From Cryptococcus deneoformans JEC21 (Eukaryota; Basidiomycota; Tremellomycetes; Tremellales; Cryptococcaceae), in assembly GCF_000091045.1 (NCBI RefSeq), contig NC_006681.1:392787-456786 (forward strand): 64,000 nt of DNA, written 5' to 3'. Both the position numbers and the translations under genes were made by a program. The notes below the pieces were generated by a model, which was not told the DNA's origin, did no database searches, and saw only the letters and a list, made by a program, of their open reading frames with translations. How positions within the stretch are numbered: the stretch's first letter is position 1; each line of letters begins with the position of its first letter. This document shows positions 12,463 through 24,929 of this stretch, piece after piece.

Positions 12463-12963
12463 AGATAATGACAACATGAGAGATATTTTACATTACGCGA
12501 AATTAATCAGTTGTAGATTTGGCGTTGTGATTCGGCTGTAGCTGTAATACATGAACAGCCAGTCCGAGAGGAAAAGCTTATTGACCACCTTACAAACTCT
12601 GGTCATAGGGGATAATGGGAAAAGGAGATAGGTCATAGACTGCTGTATCCGTAAGACAAGCATTATACTATGAGCTGCTCGCTTGCCGAAGTAAATTTCT
12701 GGAGACGAACCGATTCTTGCAGCCCTTTTGTCCACGGGATGTGAATCAACAATACGTAACGCGTTACAGCCCTCCATAGAAGTAAGCAACCTTTCAGCTA
12801 CTCTCAGAAACTCAAAGGATGATTTGAACTTTGTCGATATCCAAGCCATATTGCATCTCAGTTCGCCACATCGCCTTCCAGGTCTATAATATATGGCAAG
12901 AGCTAGTATAAGTAACGCTTTCCTCACCTGGAGACTGACTGATTCAAACAAGCTTACTTATCA
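12463..12963. other. Intergenic region downstream of NPT1
   Basis: No supported gene. A 150-codon minus-strand frame (12493-12951) has no ATG near its start, and its product is not recognisable. Confidence 0.4.
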
Positions 12964-13263
12964 ATGATCACTTACGCCCCAAAGACCTTTAATATCCAAC
13001 GACTTTTAAGCTTATGCCGACATAAGTGAGTTACAACTTTCATCCTTTCCCCAAGCACCATTGTCCATTTGCCAGAATCTAAATCAACAAGCAGCACATC
13101 CTCCCATGGTCTGTCTACTACTATTGTTACTTGCGGCTTGACCAACATGCCAGTGAAAACAATGAAAAGATTTGAGACATCACCCCAATGGACAGAGGCC
13201 AGGTTGCGTATTAAGATCGAACGGGCGAAGATGGCGGAACTGAGGAGACATGGGTTAGCTTGA
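12964..13263 (+). CDS. Possible small protein gene, unrecognised
   Basis: An ATG at 12964 opens a short frame that ends at a GTGAGT donor (13026). After an AG at 13054-13055 a second frame continues in phase to TGA at 13261-13263. The predicted product is about 89 residues. It is basic at both ends, starts MITYAPKTFNIQRLLSL and ends KIERAKMAELRRHGLA. The beginning could be a mitochondrial presequence. The weakness is the intron, which would be only 30 nt against 40-65 nt elsewhere in this window. A longer alternative splice runs into a stop. I do not recognise the family. Confidence 0.27.
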
Positions 13264-14524
13264 GTGCTTTTTGCCTCCGAGATTTGCCATACGGATTATG
13301 CGATCTTCTTGATATTTTATTGTAGGAACTGAATGATAAATCTGATAATGACAGTTAAGCCTGCATAACAAATCGGCAGATACTCCTAGAGTATATTAAG
13401 GTCGAAGTAGGAGGCAGGTGATCGGTATGGGTAGGGCCGGTAGACGTAGTGAGAGTGGAGGTATAATACACGTCTATACATTGGAGAATGGATCCATATA
13501 AGACCTTCGAATGGGTATAAAGAAAAGGTTTATATACAATCCCACCAAGTAATCATTCGACGTCTTCACACAACAACGAGACATTATATGGAATGCAATC
13601 GACCTGTAAAGTCTGCAAGTGAACTGCAAGTACTAATAATACTTTCCGCCGTCATCCTCTTTCAAGTCCATTTCTGCAGCTTGATGTCTTCTTTCCGTTT
13701 GTTATCGTATTGATAACATCTAATCTATAAACGATGGCAGCCATTATCGAGCGAAGAACAAGCGAAGCCCATAGGTCCGTAGCTTCTGATGCCTGAAATA
13801 AAAACAGATATCTGGCTTGCAGAATATGTAAGCACTTCTTCGCAACAAGAATTTAAGAAAAGGATCTTCAAAAAACTTGTAGCGGTGCACGAACCAGAAG
13901 TCATTTCTTCCCCTCAACTCGCGCGGTGGGATCGATAGTAGGGGCAGACTATTATTTGTACTTCTCGGTCCTCGGTCCGTCGGTAATACTGTTGCCGAAT
14001 CGATGCAGTTGTAGCGCTTATTATATGATTTCACATATGGTTCCAGCAGGACTGATTTGATAGGCAGCCATGTACCAAACCCAGGTTCCACTTCACTTAC
14101 AATCTCTGGTAGATGAGAGGTGCGTTATTGTTGGTTGATCAGGTGAATTTCCGTGATATGCACTGTCACACATAAAAAGCAGTCTCAATAACTGCTGCCA
14201 GATTTTATAAAGGGCCCGCGGGGCTGTAGGAATAAGCGTGCTAGATAAGGGACAAGTCGCCGATCCGCCGCTCGGGTCTGTTCCGGGAGATAATAAAAAA
14301 TAGGTTATCGGATCTGATTTAGCCAGATCTCAGACATCCCCCCCCCGCAGATAGCGGCTCGTATGGAATGACGTACTCGGCGCATCCATCTAGCCATACT
14401 TTAATTAGCCCCTGTTCATCGTGCGAGGTTCACCGCCGCAAAGTCAATCCACAGACCTTATTAGATACTCGATTATAGAATCATCTACCATCTCGCAAAT
14501 CAGAACGGAAGGAAGCTAGCCACA
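13264..14524. promoter_or_regulatory. Long upstream region of the permease with GATA-type sites
   Basis: About 1.26 kb without a supported gene. The proximal part holds four matches to the fungal HGATAR motif: AGATAA at 14243-14248 and 14288-14293, CGATAA on the minus strand at 14305-14310, and AGATAG at 14349-14354. A nine-cytosine run lies at 14338-14346. HGATAR is bound by GATA factors of the AreA/Gat1 type that mediate nitrogen catabolite control, which would suit a permease. The sites are seen; the regulation is inferred. Confidence 0.4.
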
Positions 14525-16888
14525 ATGGGAGTCGACGAAAGCGAGAAGACAACAAGTGTTCACCAACAACCGGTCAACAAGGTTGAAAACCCGTCTACCC
14601 TCACACCAGGCGATCGCGATGGTGCAGCGGCAAGGCTGGAAGAGATGGGTTACAAGCAAGAGCTCACCAGAAATCTTGGGATGATTTCGGTGCTTGGCTT
14701 AAGTTTCGCTATCATGGCAGTCCCGTTCGGAACAAGTACAACGCTCAACATTGCCTTGACAGACGGTGGGCCTGTCACTATCCTTTACGGCGTGAGTCGC
14801 TCGGTAATAAACGCATCCGAGAACGCTGACTTGACGTGGACAGTGGATCTTTGTGTCTTTGGTCTCCTTATGTATTGCTTCCAGCCTTGCTGAGATGTAA
14901 GTGTTTTACTAGCTATCTGGCCCTTTCTTTTGCAGTAGCTAATGCTTTTTCATAGCTGCTCTGTTTTTCCTACTTCTGGGGGTGTTTATTGTAAGCCACA
15001 TATCGCGTGACTCTGTTAACACTCAGATTGGTCTGCTATGCTGTCTACCAAAAAGTACAGCTCATTTGCGAGCTACTTGACAGGCTGGTTGGGAACTGTT
15101 GGAAACTGGACGTGAGTGTTGCATCGTCAAACTATGCATGGTAAGATTACTGATAACGGCATAGTGTCACCGCTTCCATTACTTTTGGTGGAAGTCAGCT
15201 TATCCTGGCAGCTGCTACTCTCTACCATGAGGATTACGTCCCTACTGCTTGGCAAACTTGCGTTGTATACTGGGCGGCCTTATTAGTCTCCCTACTCATT
15301 AATATTTTTTTCCACAAGTAAGCAGTCGTGCTCTAGGTTTAAATTCAATTGCTGAATGCGGTCAAGGTACCTTGACAAGCTCAATACCGTCTGCTTATGG
15401 TGGACTGGATCATCTGTCATCATGTAAGTTCCTTTAACTACCATTAATGTATGGTATACTGACATTCTTCAGCGTGAGCCGTCTTTGAAGAGAAAACCAA
15501 TCTCTGGGCCAACTGACTATCTCAGATCATCGTCACTCTTCTCGCCATGGCTGACACCCGAAACTCCGGCAAATTCGCTTTTTCTCATGTAAGCTACCTC
15601 TTCACTTGCATTTCTAATTTGCTGATCAAGTGTGCAGTTTGACGCTCAGCATTCTGGCTGGCCTGCCGGATGGGCATGGTTCGTTGGTCTTTTACAGGGG
15701 GCCTATACCTTGACTGGGTATGTTTGACACAAATTCGAAGACGCTGTTACTGACCGGCATAGTTACGGGATGGTTGCATCCCTTTGCGAAGAGGTCAAAG
15801 AGCCTGCACGTGAAGTGCCACGGGCAATGGGTGCGTACTTTCTCATTAAAATGATCCATCATGCCTAAAACTTCGTCATAGTCCTCTCAGTTGCAGCTGC
15901 TGCTGTTACTGGCCTCGTCTACCTTGTAAGTCCACGTCCTTCACAGACGCTTTCCAAAGGGCTAAACGATTCTCAGCTTCCTATTAATTTTGTTCTTCCT
16001 GCGATCGAGCCGCTTTTGGCCGTGGCGAGCCTTCAACCTATGCCTCTGCTTTACAAGGAAGTTACAGGGAGCGCCGGTGCCGCCCTCGGCTTACTCTTCC
16101 TTAGTAAGCAGTCCCAAATGTATTGGAAACTCGTGATCCTGATCAAACATGTCAGTTCTCGGCGTCTGGGTCTTTGCTGCCATTGGTTCATTGACTGCCG
16201 CGTCTCGCTGCACATGGGCCTTCTCCAGAGATGGCGGTATCCCTGCTTCTGGATGGTGGAAGAAGGTTGACCAGAGATTCGGTATCCCTGTCAATTCTTT
16301 GATACTTTCGGCGATTGTCTGCGCTCTTTTGGGTTTGATCTACCTTGGTTCCTCTGCTGCCTTCAACGCCTTTACCGGTGGTGAGTTTGTATTTCCATTG
16401 ATATAGATAATTTGTAATTGTTTTGAATCTCAGTTGCCACCATCTGTTTGGGCTGTTCTTACGCGTTCCCTGTGCTTTGCTCGTTATTGAGAAGGAGAGA
16501 GGCTGTTCGCAACGCTTCTTACTCACTTGGAAAGTTCGGTTACGCTGTCGTAAGTTGACACAATCATCTACTTCTAGCGGATGACATGTGCTTATTATGT
16601 GCAGAACATCATCACGGTGGTGTGGATTACCTTTTCCATCATCCTTTTCTGCATGCGTGAGTTCTTAAACCCATTGAAAATTGACAAAATTGCTGATCTG
16701 TGTTCCCCATATTAGCTACCGCCATCCCCGTCACTGCCGAATCTATGAACTACGCAAGTGTCGTGTTCGCGGGCTTCTCGTTCATCGCTGCCTTATGGTA
16801 TGTTGTCAATGCCCGAAAGCATTACCATGGCCCCACCCTCTCAACCGTTCGAATCAGCGATACTACGGAAATCGTTGAAGAATATTGA
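14525..16888 (+). CDS. Amino-acid/GABA permease of the APC superfamily
   Basis: This is a plasma-membrane or vacuolar permease of the fungal GABA/choline/amino-acid permease group (Uga4/Bat1-like). The ATG at 14525 follows a clear leader. The hydrophilic N-terminus ends in RNLGMISVLGLSFAIMAVPF, the first membrane segment. Later exons show GGPVTILYG, SVFPTSGGVYYWSAML, a segment with FVGLLQGAYTLTGYGMVAS followed by LCEEVKEPAREVPRAM (the conserved loop after segment 6), and TAASRCTWAFSRDGGIPAS (the APC loop after segment 8). At least ten short introns interrupt the gene. It ends with TTEIVEEY and TGA. The exact substrate cannot be read from the sequence; GABA, other amino acids or polyamines are possible. 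Confidence 0.85.
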
Positions 16889-17166
16889 AGTCACGAAAAA
16901 GCATCCGGATTCCCATTAGTGAAATACCTGCTGAGAATGTCGCATTGATATATTTTGGGTTGTTATTTTCCCATGCGTTGTGCAATAGGCAAATTAGGTT
17001 GTTTAGATGTGTAGATATCGTTGTCCTCCATGCAATGTCACTTTATCTTAGTTCACTTGTAGGTTTGGGTTCTGTTCTGTAAGATTTGCCAAAATCGTAC
17101 AATGAGAGTCATTATATTGTCATTATCATCAAAGCGCCCAATATGCCTAGATGTTTATCGAATGGC

Positions 17167-18160
17167 TTAATCTTCGTAAACATCTCCACCCTCATCTGCA
17201 TTACTTGTATCAGTTGTATCCAGCCATCTTGCAAGGCGAATAACTCACCATCACCACCTTCATCATCATCTCCTTCTCCGTTATCAAAGTAATTTGCGTC
17301 ATAATCTTGGTGATCTGATTCATCATCATCGAAATCAAAATCCTCTTCCTCAGAGATCTCAGACTCCTAGTTAATTAAAAGATTGTCAGCGAGTTATTAT
17401 TGTAATAATCATCATCAAATGCACCTCCTCAACTTTATCATCTCCTTCTTGGTCTAGGTCATCCAACTTTCTCCTCTTCTTCGGCCCTGATAAAATTGTC
17501 AGCGGTATATCTAGACATGTGATGTGCTCTCGATACTCACTACCCTTGAGCTTATCTGTTTGTCCATCAAAGTATGCCGCCCATAGGGATGGAGGAAACA
17601 TGGATTGATCCATCCGGAGGGCTACAGGATCCAGTTTGGACGGTTCTGAGGAAGCTGGAGGGTTGAAACGATCTGAATAAGATTCGATTTCTGAAGAAAC
17701 GCATGTAAATGTTAGCGTAAAAATTATTAGGGACAGATCATGAACCTACCGATCCCAACAACCTTCCTTTCCCCTGTTATCCTCCAAGGAGGGACCTGAC
17801 CGGATTGTACCAATTGTACACCCTCTTCACCCTCAGGAAGCTTACCGGTGGAGAGAGTGATGTTAAGTGAGATTGCATGAGATAAGACTAGGGTTTCATG
17901 GTCCGTCGGACCTGTAAGATATGAGATCGAGATGTTATCCAGTGGCTAGCAAATGACTTTAGTCCGTATTTCACGTGTCTCTCAAAAAAAGGATGATGGC
18001 GTACAGGATAAAGGGTTCCATTGGTTTGGCTTTGAGCCTTGATACGGTTGATTCCCTCCTTCCACTCTGTCTGCGAAATTTGTCCATAACCAAAGCCGAC
18101 ACCAGGGGGCATGCCTCCTCGACCACCCCCTCGACCGCCTCGCCAGCCGCCTCTTGACAT
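17167..18160 (-). CDS. RPC31: RNA polymerase III subunit Rpc31 (C31/Rpc7)
   Basis: Rpc31 belongs to the Pol III-specific C82-C34-C31 trimer used in initiation. The start at 18158-18160 gives a glycine/arginine-rich N-terminus (MSRGGWRGGRGGGRGGMPPG). The GFGYGQISQTEW phrase and a basic segment follow. A middle exon contains GPKKRRKLDDLD. The C-terminus is strongly acidic, with SEISEEEDFDFDDDESD, DANYFDNGEGDDDEGGD and a final exon ending DEGGDVYED. The last intron is 17196-17248; without it the frame reads into a hydrophobic, unrelated tail. Arginine-glycine head, acidic tail and the NYFDNGE motif are family hallmarks. Confidence 0.9.
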
Positions 18161-18572
18161 GTTCTAAATTCGAAGGAAGCTTTAAGAAAGATTAGTGGTC
18201 AAGACGCGCTCAAAAGTGGGTGATGAAGGTAGAAGGACGAGATGTCAAGGAAGTAAACGGTCTGCGAATGACAACGTCGGTGAAACGAATCCTTGCTCAA
18301 AAATCGTGTTGACTTTTGCTATGGTGGAGAACAAATTTGGTTCCGTCTCCATCCCCGCCGGCCCCCTTCCTTGATGATACTTCCTGTCACAATAAAATAC
18401 GACGCAGCATTCAACCGATAACATAGCATCCTCAACCAATCGGTCTAAAAATGTACTGTACTACTGTTGGTATATCAAACCTATATGATACAAATGTTCT
18501 CCCAGTGCAGATACTTGTCCCCTCAGACACATAACGAACTTGACAACATGCTACGATTTGACCCTCTTCAAT
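18161..18572. other. Spacer between the OSBP 3' end and RPC31 start
   Basis: About 410 bp between two genes on the same strand. It presumably holds the 3' UTR of the oxysterol-binding protein and the promoter of RPC31. I see no gene in it. Confidence 0.4.
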
Positions 18573-20890
18573 CTACTGACCTCTGCAGCGTTGAATTTCA
18601 TCTTCAAGAGCCTTCTGTCCTTCATTTGTAAGCTTTGGGCGGCCGTCTTCGTAATCGGGTTGGAAGTAACGGGCTTGATGACTAGTGCGCACGTGTCGTA
18701 TGAGCCATTACTACTTTCGTCACCGATACGCAATCACTTACGTCTCTCCCTTGGTCTTCCTCTCAGCGGCTTTATCTCTTTGCCTTTGCTCAATCGTTTG
18801 CTTGCTCTTTGTGGCTTCTCCCCAGTTCTTGGAGATCAGGTTTTCGGTAACAGACTCCCACAGCTTGCGTGATTCATGTTCGTCCTGTTCATGAAGAGGC
18901 CTTACGTCTTTGGGAATGAGAGCCAGCTGATCAAGGTCGAGCAAAACCTTCCATTCCTAAAATGATGTCAGTGTATATTTACGGTATCATGGTCGTTTCA
19001 GACATACTTTTTGACCTTTAAGTTTATATCTTATTTGCTTCATCCAACATCCTTCCAGGTAGCCCAGAATCTTGTCAGCCGGCACTTGCTTGGCCTTTGT
19101 CCAACCCTCTTCCTCTTCGTTACCGACGGTGTAGCGGTAGATGATGCCGTCAACTAAAAACTTGGGCTTGCCCAACCAAGACTGTTTCCAGTAGATCAGT
19201 ACCAGGACTGGAAAGTCGAAAAAGGGCGCACCTCTTCCTTATAATCAAGTAGAGCCTTGAGTTTCGTTGTCGTCTTTTCACCACCTCGACATATAACTTG
19301 AACAACATCCGAGATGGTACCGTAATAAGAGCCCTTCAATATACCATTGACAGCGGCAGCAGGATGGGTGATTTGGTACTCCTAATCAGTCCCAGAGTCA
19401 GGGTCGCGTTTTTAGCTCAATTGCCTCTTTATGACCCACTTCATTTTGACCAGGACCATCGCGAGCAATCTTCACGAAGATACCCTTGTTAGAGGAACCA
19501 GGACCGAGCTTGACGGCTATGTGCGCTCGTTAGAAATGATCCGTGGCATACGGGTGCCACTTACACATTCCAGAAACTTTAGCGGCGATCTGGTCCATGC
19601 AGTAAGCTTCGATGCCCTTCTCTGGACAGTAGTAATAGGCGGCAGAAATGGGAGGATGGTGGGAGACTTGCTCGCACTGAGCTTAACCGTCAGCATTCTA
19701 TATTCTGTCTTTAGTGATAACGATGTCGAATTGACTGACCAAGAATACTACCGTGACTTTTTCAGACTCCAAGACACCCGCATCGGGATCAGCTTCCACT
19801 TCTTTTCCTGGTCCAGGAACCACTCTGTCAACGCTCTCAGGACTGAGGGCCTTGACAGGTTGCTTCTTTGACGTCTTACTGGATGATGAGATGATAGAGC
19901 TTCACAATGGTCAGCGACCGAATCGCCAAGGGTGCCAAGCCAACAAAGGGATTACTGACCTGGCTTCGCTGTTGGGCTTTCCGCCATCCTCAGGCCTCAA
20001 AACAGGTGTGATCCAGCCACTTCCACCTTGTCCACCGTAAAGTGGTTCGCCGGGTAAGGGTACGTGAATGTGAGTGCGAACGACCGGCTCTTTGGTCTCA
20101 TTATCGATAAGTAGGGGAGGTAATCTCCAAGAGCATCGGAAGTGTTCACCTGCGGAGGTTTGCGTCCGTCAATACTGATGATAATGGCCGCGAGGCGGAA
20201 CATGCACTCACCGAGAGCAGAGTTATAGGGCTTTCCTAAGCGACTCCTAATGAACTTCAGCTCTTTGCTGAAGCTGAAGCGGAGAACAGCAAGCATTCTT
20301 TCCAATTCATTGTCAGAGTCGCCAACGCTGTAGTCGAGGAGGAAAGTATCAGTAAAATACTAGACACGAAAGAAATCTAGGCGTACGCGGCTAGAATGTC
20401 GGCCCGATCGGCATACTGCCAGTACTCTAGGTTCGGAATGGGTTCCAGCAATGATGCGGGAAGAGACAGTCGCCTGATAGAGCCATCGTTGTCAGCATTT
20501 CGCAATCACAGACAAATACAAAGGCAGTCCTACAGGTTTGCAACATCCTTGACACCCATGAGTCTATCACAATTCACGTCAGTACTCCTGCTACATGAAC
20601 AAACGTGTGTACGGTCCGCGCTTACGGACCACAGCCGACTAGTACAGCGGTTCCGCATTCAGTACTCACTTCCTCATAAGTCCCATGAGCACCTTCAGCT
20701 TGCTCTCTTCTCCACCGCTTCCAATTTCAGGAAGGGAAGCAGGGGCACCTGTCTCATCTGTAAATTGCTTGACAGCTGTTCGGCGGTCAGCACGGAATGG
20801 TGGTTGGCTGGCCGAAAGGGAGTGACGGGACATACTGGCATCGTCATCTGTGGGCACGTCGGGAATCTTGTCAAGGGAGATGGTGGACAT
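18573..20890 (-). CDS. Oxysterol-binding protein of the Kes1/Osh4 type
   Basis: This is a lipid-transfer protein that exchanges sterol and PI4P between membranes. The product consists essentially of the ORD domain, with no PH domain or ankyrin repeats, as in yeast Osh4/Kes1. The start (20888-20890) opens with MSTISLDKIPDVPTDD. Later exons show LPASLLEPIPNLEYWQYADR, KPYNSALGE, the OSBP signature EQVSHHPPISAAYYYCPEKG, and a C-terminal EQRQRDKAAERKTKG region. The protein ends FQPDYEDGRPKLTNEGQKAL followed by a short tail and TAG. Introns are numerous. It is divergent to the family X polymerase, with about 510 bp between starts. Confidence 0.92.
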
Positions 20891-21402
20891 GACGAAGAAC
20901 GACCTATTCTTCAGGAAAGGCTGCGAGCTGAAAAAAGTTGCAAAGCAGGAGGTCAAAGATAACAGTTCGACGTGCTCTTATTATCATATTCGAGCTCCTA
21001 ATCTCAGCTGCCCCAGGTCCAGACAACGGAACGTGCCCATTACAAATTTACTTACCAAACATTACAACAACTTTCTTATTTTCTGATCCCGTTTGTAATC
21101 CTTCTCGACTTCATTCTGATCCCGCTAATGGGTCCCACGGGGTTCCGGAGAATAAAAGTGTGGCATTACGTAAATACTCAAATGTAGAAGCAAAGTGGAG
21201 GCTGTTGTTCATCTCCTGCCATCTCATCGTTCGTCGTCATCATATCGGTTCGCGCTCGGCTGCCGGACAAATGGGCGTCTCTTTCGTTTCGCTGTTTTGT
21301 CTTGTTTCGCATTACTTGTCGTGGCTGATAGATAGATATTCGACCATTGTTATAATATCCCGTGTCTGTACCACTTTCCGCTTTGGTTTGCTCACCACCT
21401 TA
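20891..21402. promoter_or_regulatory. Divergent promoter between OSBP and family X polymerase
   Basis: A 512-bp spacer between two divergent ATGs. Open frames run through it but do not look coding. I see no striking repeat or operator. Confidence 0.4.
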
Positions 21403-23665
21403 ATGCCCTCCCGGCCTCCTGTCCATCCCTACACTTCCAGTTCGACTTCAACTGGGGTGCATGGCCATCACAACGCCGCCCCACATCAACTGTATAAGCT
21501 CTTTGCAAATTTGACCTTTCATATTGTACCGGCCAAGCTTGAAGATGACCTTGCCCGAATTTATGAATGTATCGATGAGTTGGGGGGAAAATGTGTGGGG
21601 CCGGAGGATGCCTGGGTTATAGTCACTGCTTTAAAAGGGAGGCAAAGACTGTCGAGGTCTCTGGACCAAAAATGGATGGTAAGCTCTCGCTAATGAATGG
21701 TAATACCAGTCTTCTTACACAATATCCGCAGGAGACCAAGCAAATTGTCTACGTCAGCTATATCTTCGACACCTACCAGGCATGCTTGGAACACGCTGTT
21801 TCTCCAAAAACGTCGACTCCCAAACTCCCTCTACGAAAAAATTATCTACACGTCCTTTCGAAAGAACAGTCTCCTATTAAGATTTCCTGTAGACTGGACC
21901 CTGGGGACCCAAGTATCTCACAGCCTTCTACCAAAAGAAGGAAAGTAAACGACGGTTATGTGACAGCTTATAGGGACGATATGACTCTCTTGAAAGAGGA
22001 TGTGCCTCTCGAAGGCATCCCGGCCTCTTGCGCTCAAAGACCATGTCCTCTGGTATGCATCAATCAAGATATCGTATGTCCAGGTCAAGGACAGCCACGA
22101 ATCACGCTGACATTGACGGATTTTAGGTGGACGCTATCAAGCCAATCTTTGAAGAGCGAGAGTTTGAAGAGGCACAGCAGAAAAACTCGAATGTTTTGAG
22201 CTACCGCCGAAGTCTAAGTGTGAGTCTTTCTTACAGCCCCGGGGGCGGTCATGGCGCTTACTGAAGATCGATGATAGATGCTCAAATGCGAGTCTAATTG
22301 TCATCAGACAAAATCCAGTATAATGACCCCGTGTACATAGCTGTGCCGAGACGAATCACATCAGGCAAGGAAGCGCTGAGTCTTCAAGGTGTGGGTGAGA
22401 AGGTGGCTACCAGAGTGAGCAACAACTTTATCACCCATCTGTGATTTTCTGTAGGTTCTCAGCTGAAATGGTGTTAGATCGACGAGTTCTTGCAGACAGG
22501 TGAAATAGCCGAATCGCAAGAGATTTTGGCATCATCTCGGTTCAATGCGCTCCAGAATTTTGCCTCCGTGTATACTATCGGTCATTTTCGGGCCAAAGAA
22601 CTATATGAGCGACATCACTGCCGGACGCTGGACGACGTTAAACGGCATTTTGCTGATATGGAGAAAGATGGAGAAGCCAAGCAGGGGAGAGGGAAAGACA
22701 AAAGAAGGATGCGAGGTGGTATGAAGGAACATGAGATAGTAGAGGAGTGGATGAAGTTGAAAAATGAGCTAGATCAGAAGTAAGTATAGCCTTGTGCAGA
22801 AAGGAAGGAAAGGATTGAAGTTAAATTGGAACAGAATTCCAAGGAAAGAGGTTGAGGAAATTGCTGCGTGCGTGCTGGACAATCTTGAGGCATTCATACC
22901 CGGTTGTGAATATACCATCTGTGGAGGGTTAGTTGCCTCTGTAGCCAGAAAGGAATGTAAATGGGAGCTTATTTGAAAGTAGTTATCGACGGGGCAAGGC
23001 CCAGTCAAGCGATGTTGATATTGTATTTCGCCCACCGAAAGATGATCAGGACATAGGGCTCCTACGAGCACTCTACCTTCGTCTTTCAGAGCTTGGTATC
23101 GTCACTCATGTCCTTCGTGAGTTACTTCTTCTATCCACTCTAACGATGAAGCCTGTGAGGTGACAGTCTCCCAGAGGTTACGCATCGTGATTCCAACCAG
23201 CCAATTCGTGCCGCTGCACAAAACTTTGACAATCTAGACAAGGCTTTCGTCATTTTCAAACTGCCTGGTGAAGGAAGACTGCATAGAAGAGTGGATTTGA
23301 TCAGTGCCCCGAGAGATCGGTATGCTAGTGCTGTATTGAGCTGGACAGGGAGTATGATGTTTGAAAGGGATCTTAAGTGAGTACACTGCGTTTTCTCGCC
23401 TATCAATTGAAAACGACAACTAGCAACAGATGCTTATAGCTATCTGCAGAAGATATGCCGAGAATGAGTGAGCTAGATAGTTTATTTCGAACTCATATCC
23501 GACGACAGCTGATAGCAAATGGACTGTAGAAAGGGTCACAAATTCCGAGCAGGTCTCATTAAGATTGCCACAGGGGAAGAGATTAATTTGGAAACAGAAA
23601 GAGAAATTTTTGATTATCTTGGTCTGAGATATATCCCTCCTGAGCTGAGGAACGCCGACGGATAA
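21403..23665 (+). CDS. POL4: Family X DNA polymerase (Pol lambda / Pol4-like)
   Basis: This is a gap-filling polymerase for base-excision repair and non-homologous end joining. The ATG at 21403 starts a proline/serine-rich head. A BRCT-like region follows (LFANLTFHIVPAKLEDD through QIVYVSYIFDTYQACLEH). A helix-hairpin-helix part (SLQGVGEKVATRIDEFLQTG) and a second one (ASVYTIGHFRAKELY) come next. The palm exon has CGGYRRGKAQSSDVDIVF with the DxD metal ligands, and RLHRRVDLIS carries the third aspartate. TGSMMFERDLK, KGHKF and the terminal LGLRYIPPELRNADG match the Pol lambda C-terminus. A short exon near 23447 (KRYAENE) and the last exon splice in phase, so the 3' end is intact. Naming it POL4 follows yeast usage; it is closer in layout to Pol lambda. 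Confidence 0.9.
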
Positions 23666-24929
23666 CCAAGTTGCTGCGTGGGAAAGAGGTGTGCCTCGAC
23701 AATCTTGGTGGTCATCATCTACTGCATCATCCATCATCTTTGCCGCCATGGACTCATTCGTCTATTTCTTGCTGAATCCTAAAACGTTGTTTACTGTTGC
23801 AGCATGTTCTTTTCCTCGATTTATACCAATGAATTGGTGAAGCTCATTTTTGAGTTTCGGAGGAATATGGCAAATCTGGGTACACGACTTCATTCCCCAA
23901 TTTGCTCGTTCGGGCAAATACCGACGTATCGCGCTCTTTCTGAATGTTTGTGTGCCGGCGCAGTCGTTAGTGTTGTGAGGTGTCTATGCATGCATAAAGA
24001 AAAGAAAAAAACTATTACAGAATCTGAGACAATATGTGAAAATCAGCCACGCAACACGCCATAAACGGTCTCTCTTCTCCGAATCCTCCGTGTCCCAGGC
24101 TCCCATTCTCTCGCTCATCCAACAGTTAGTACTATTACATCCAATGGATGATTCTGAAGACTTGGCAAGGAGGTTGGAGTACTATTACCATAATCGCTGT
24201 CTGCAATCTTCTTTGCTACATTATTCAATATATATGAGCTTTCCCTTGACTTCTGCTATCTGAATGACTGTAGCTAGAAGTGTCACTTCATCTGGCAGAC
24301 CGTGCAAACAAGTAGACCGTCCGGTCGGACCGAATTCCTTGTGAGGAAAAGGGATAAGGTGAGGAGGGTACGTATCACCTGATCTCAGACTTGAGAAGAG
24401 TCCCTCAAGCCGGATTCTCGCCTCACAATAATTCCTTCCTCCTCTATTGTCGCGCAACAACTTCTGGAAGGGTTGAAATTTCCGAAGTAACACTGTACAT
24501 ACAGCTGTAGATCGCATGCGAGAAGAACACTATGTATAATGGATTGTTATCATTTGAGGTGTAATATAGCAGCGCTGTTGTCTCCAGACTCCGGATGTGG
24601 AGTGGAGGGTTTTGACGGTTAGCGTAAGAGCTTATGCGTTTTCATGGAGGCTCCGTCAATAATGGCTCGCTGTTGACGGCATTTCCGCTTCCCAGCGCGG
24701 CAGTCGTCGCCTTCTTATCGGTTTGCCAGGCACACTACTCGGTTCGATTTCTCATCTCATTTGGCGGCGGTTTGCCGAAACAACATTAGATAGCCCACAT
24801 GAGTCTCCAAGCTACATATTCCCATCCTTTTGAAACATACAAATCACTTCTCCTCACGTTAAACATCTCATTATATACTCCTTGTTGCTCTCTACATCCA
24901 TATTCCAGCAAGTTATTCTTACAGCCATC
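23666..24929. promoter_or_regulatory. Intergenic region upstream of the FAD oxidase
   Basis: About 1.26 kb without a supported gene. Three HGATAR-type sites lie in the part nearest the oxidase: TGATAA on the minus strand at 24547-24552, CGATAA on the minus strand at 24715-24720, and AGATAG at 24788-24793. Small frames in 23800-24260 show no recognisable protein. Confidence 0.35.

Noticed and set aside
12493..12951. 152-codon minus-strand frame after NPT1
   Set aside because: No ATG near the start (TTG only), no domain, and it overlaps the probable NPT1 3' UTR.
13744..14091. 115-codon minus-strand frame in the permease upstream region
   Set aside because: It begins at GTG, not ATG, has no recognisable domain and sits in AT-rich upstream sequence with GATA sites.
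14338..14346. Nine-cytosine run upstream of the permease
   Set aside because: Too short and isolated to call a G-quadruplex or a regulatory element.
23420..23665. Possible truncation of the family X polymerase
   Set aside because: A short exon (KRYAENE) and a TAG acceptor near 23528 restore the conserved C-terminus in frame.
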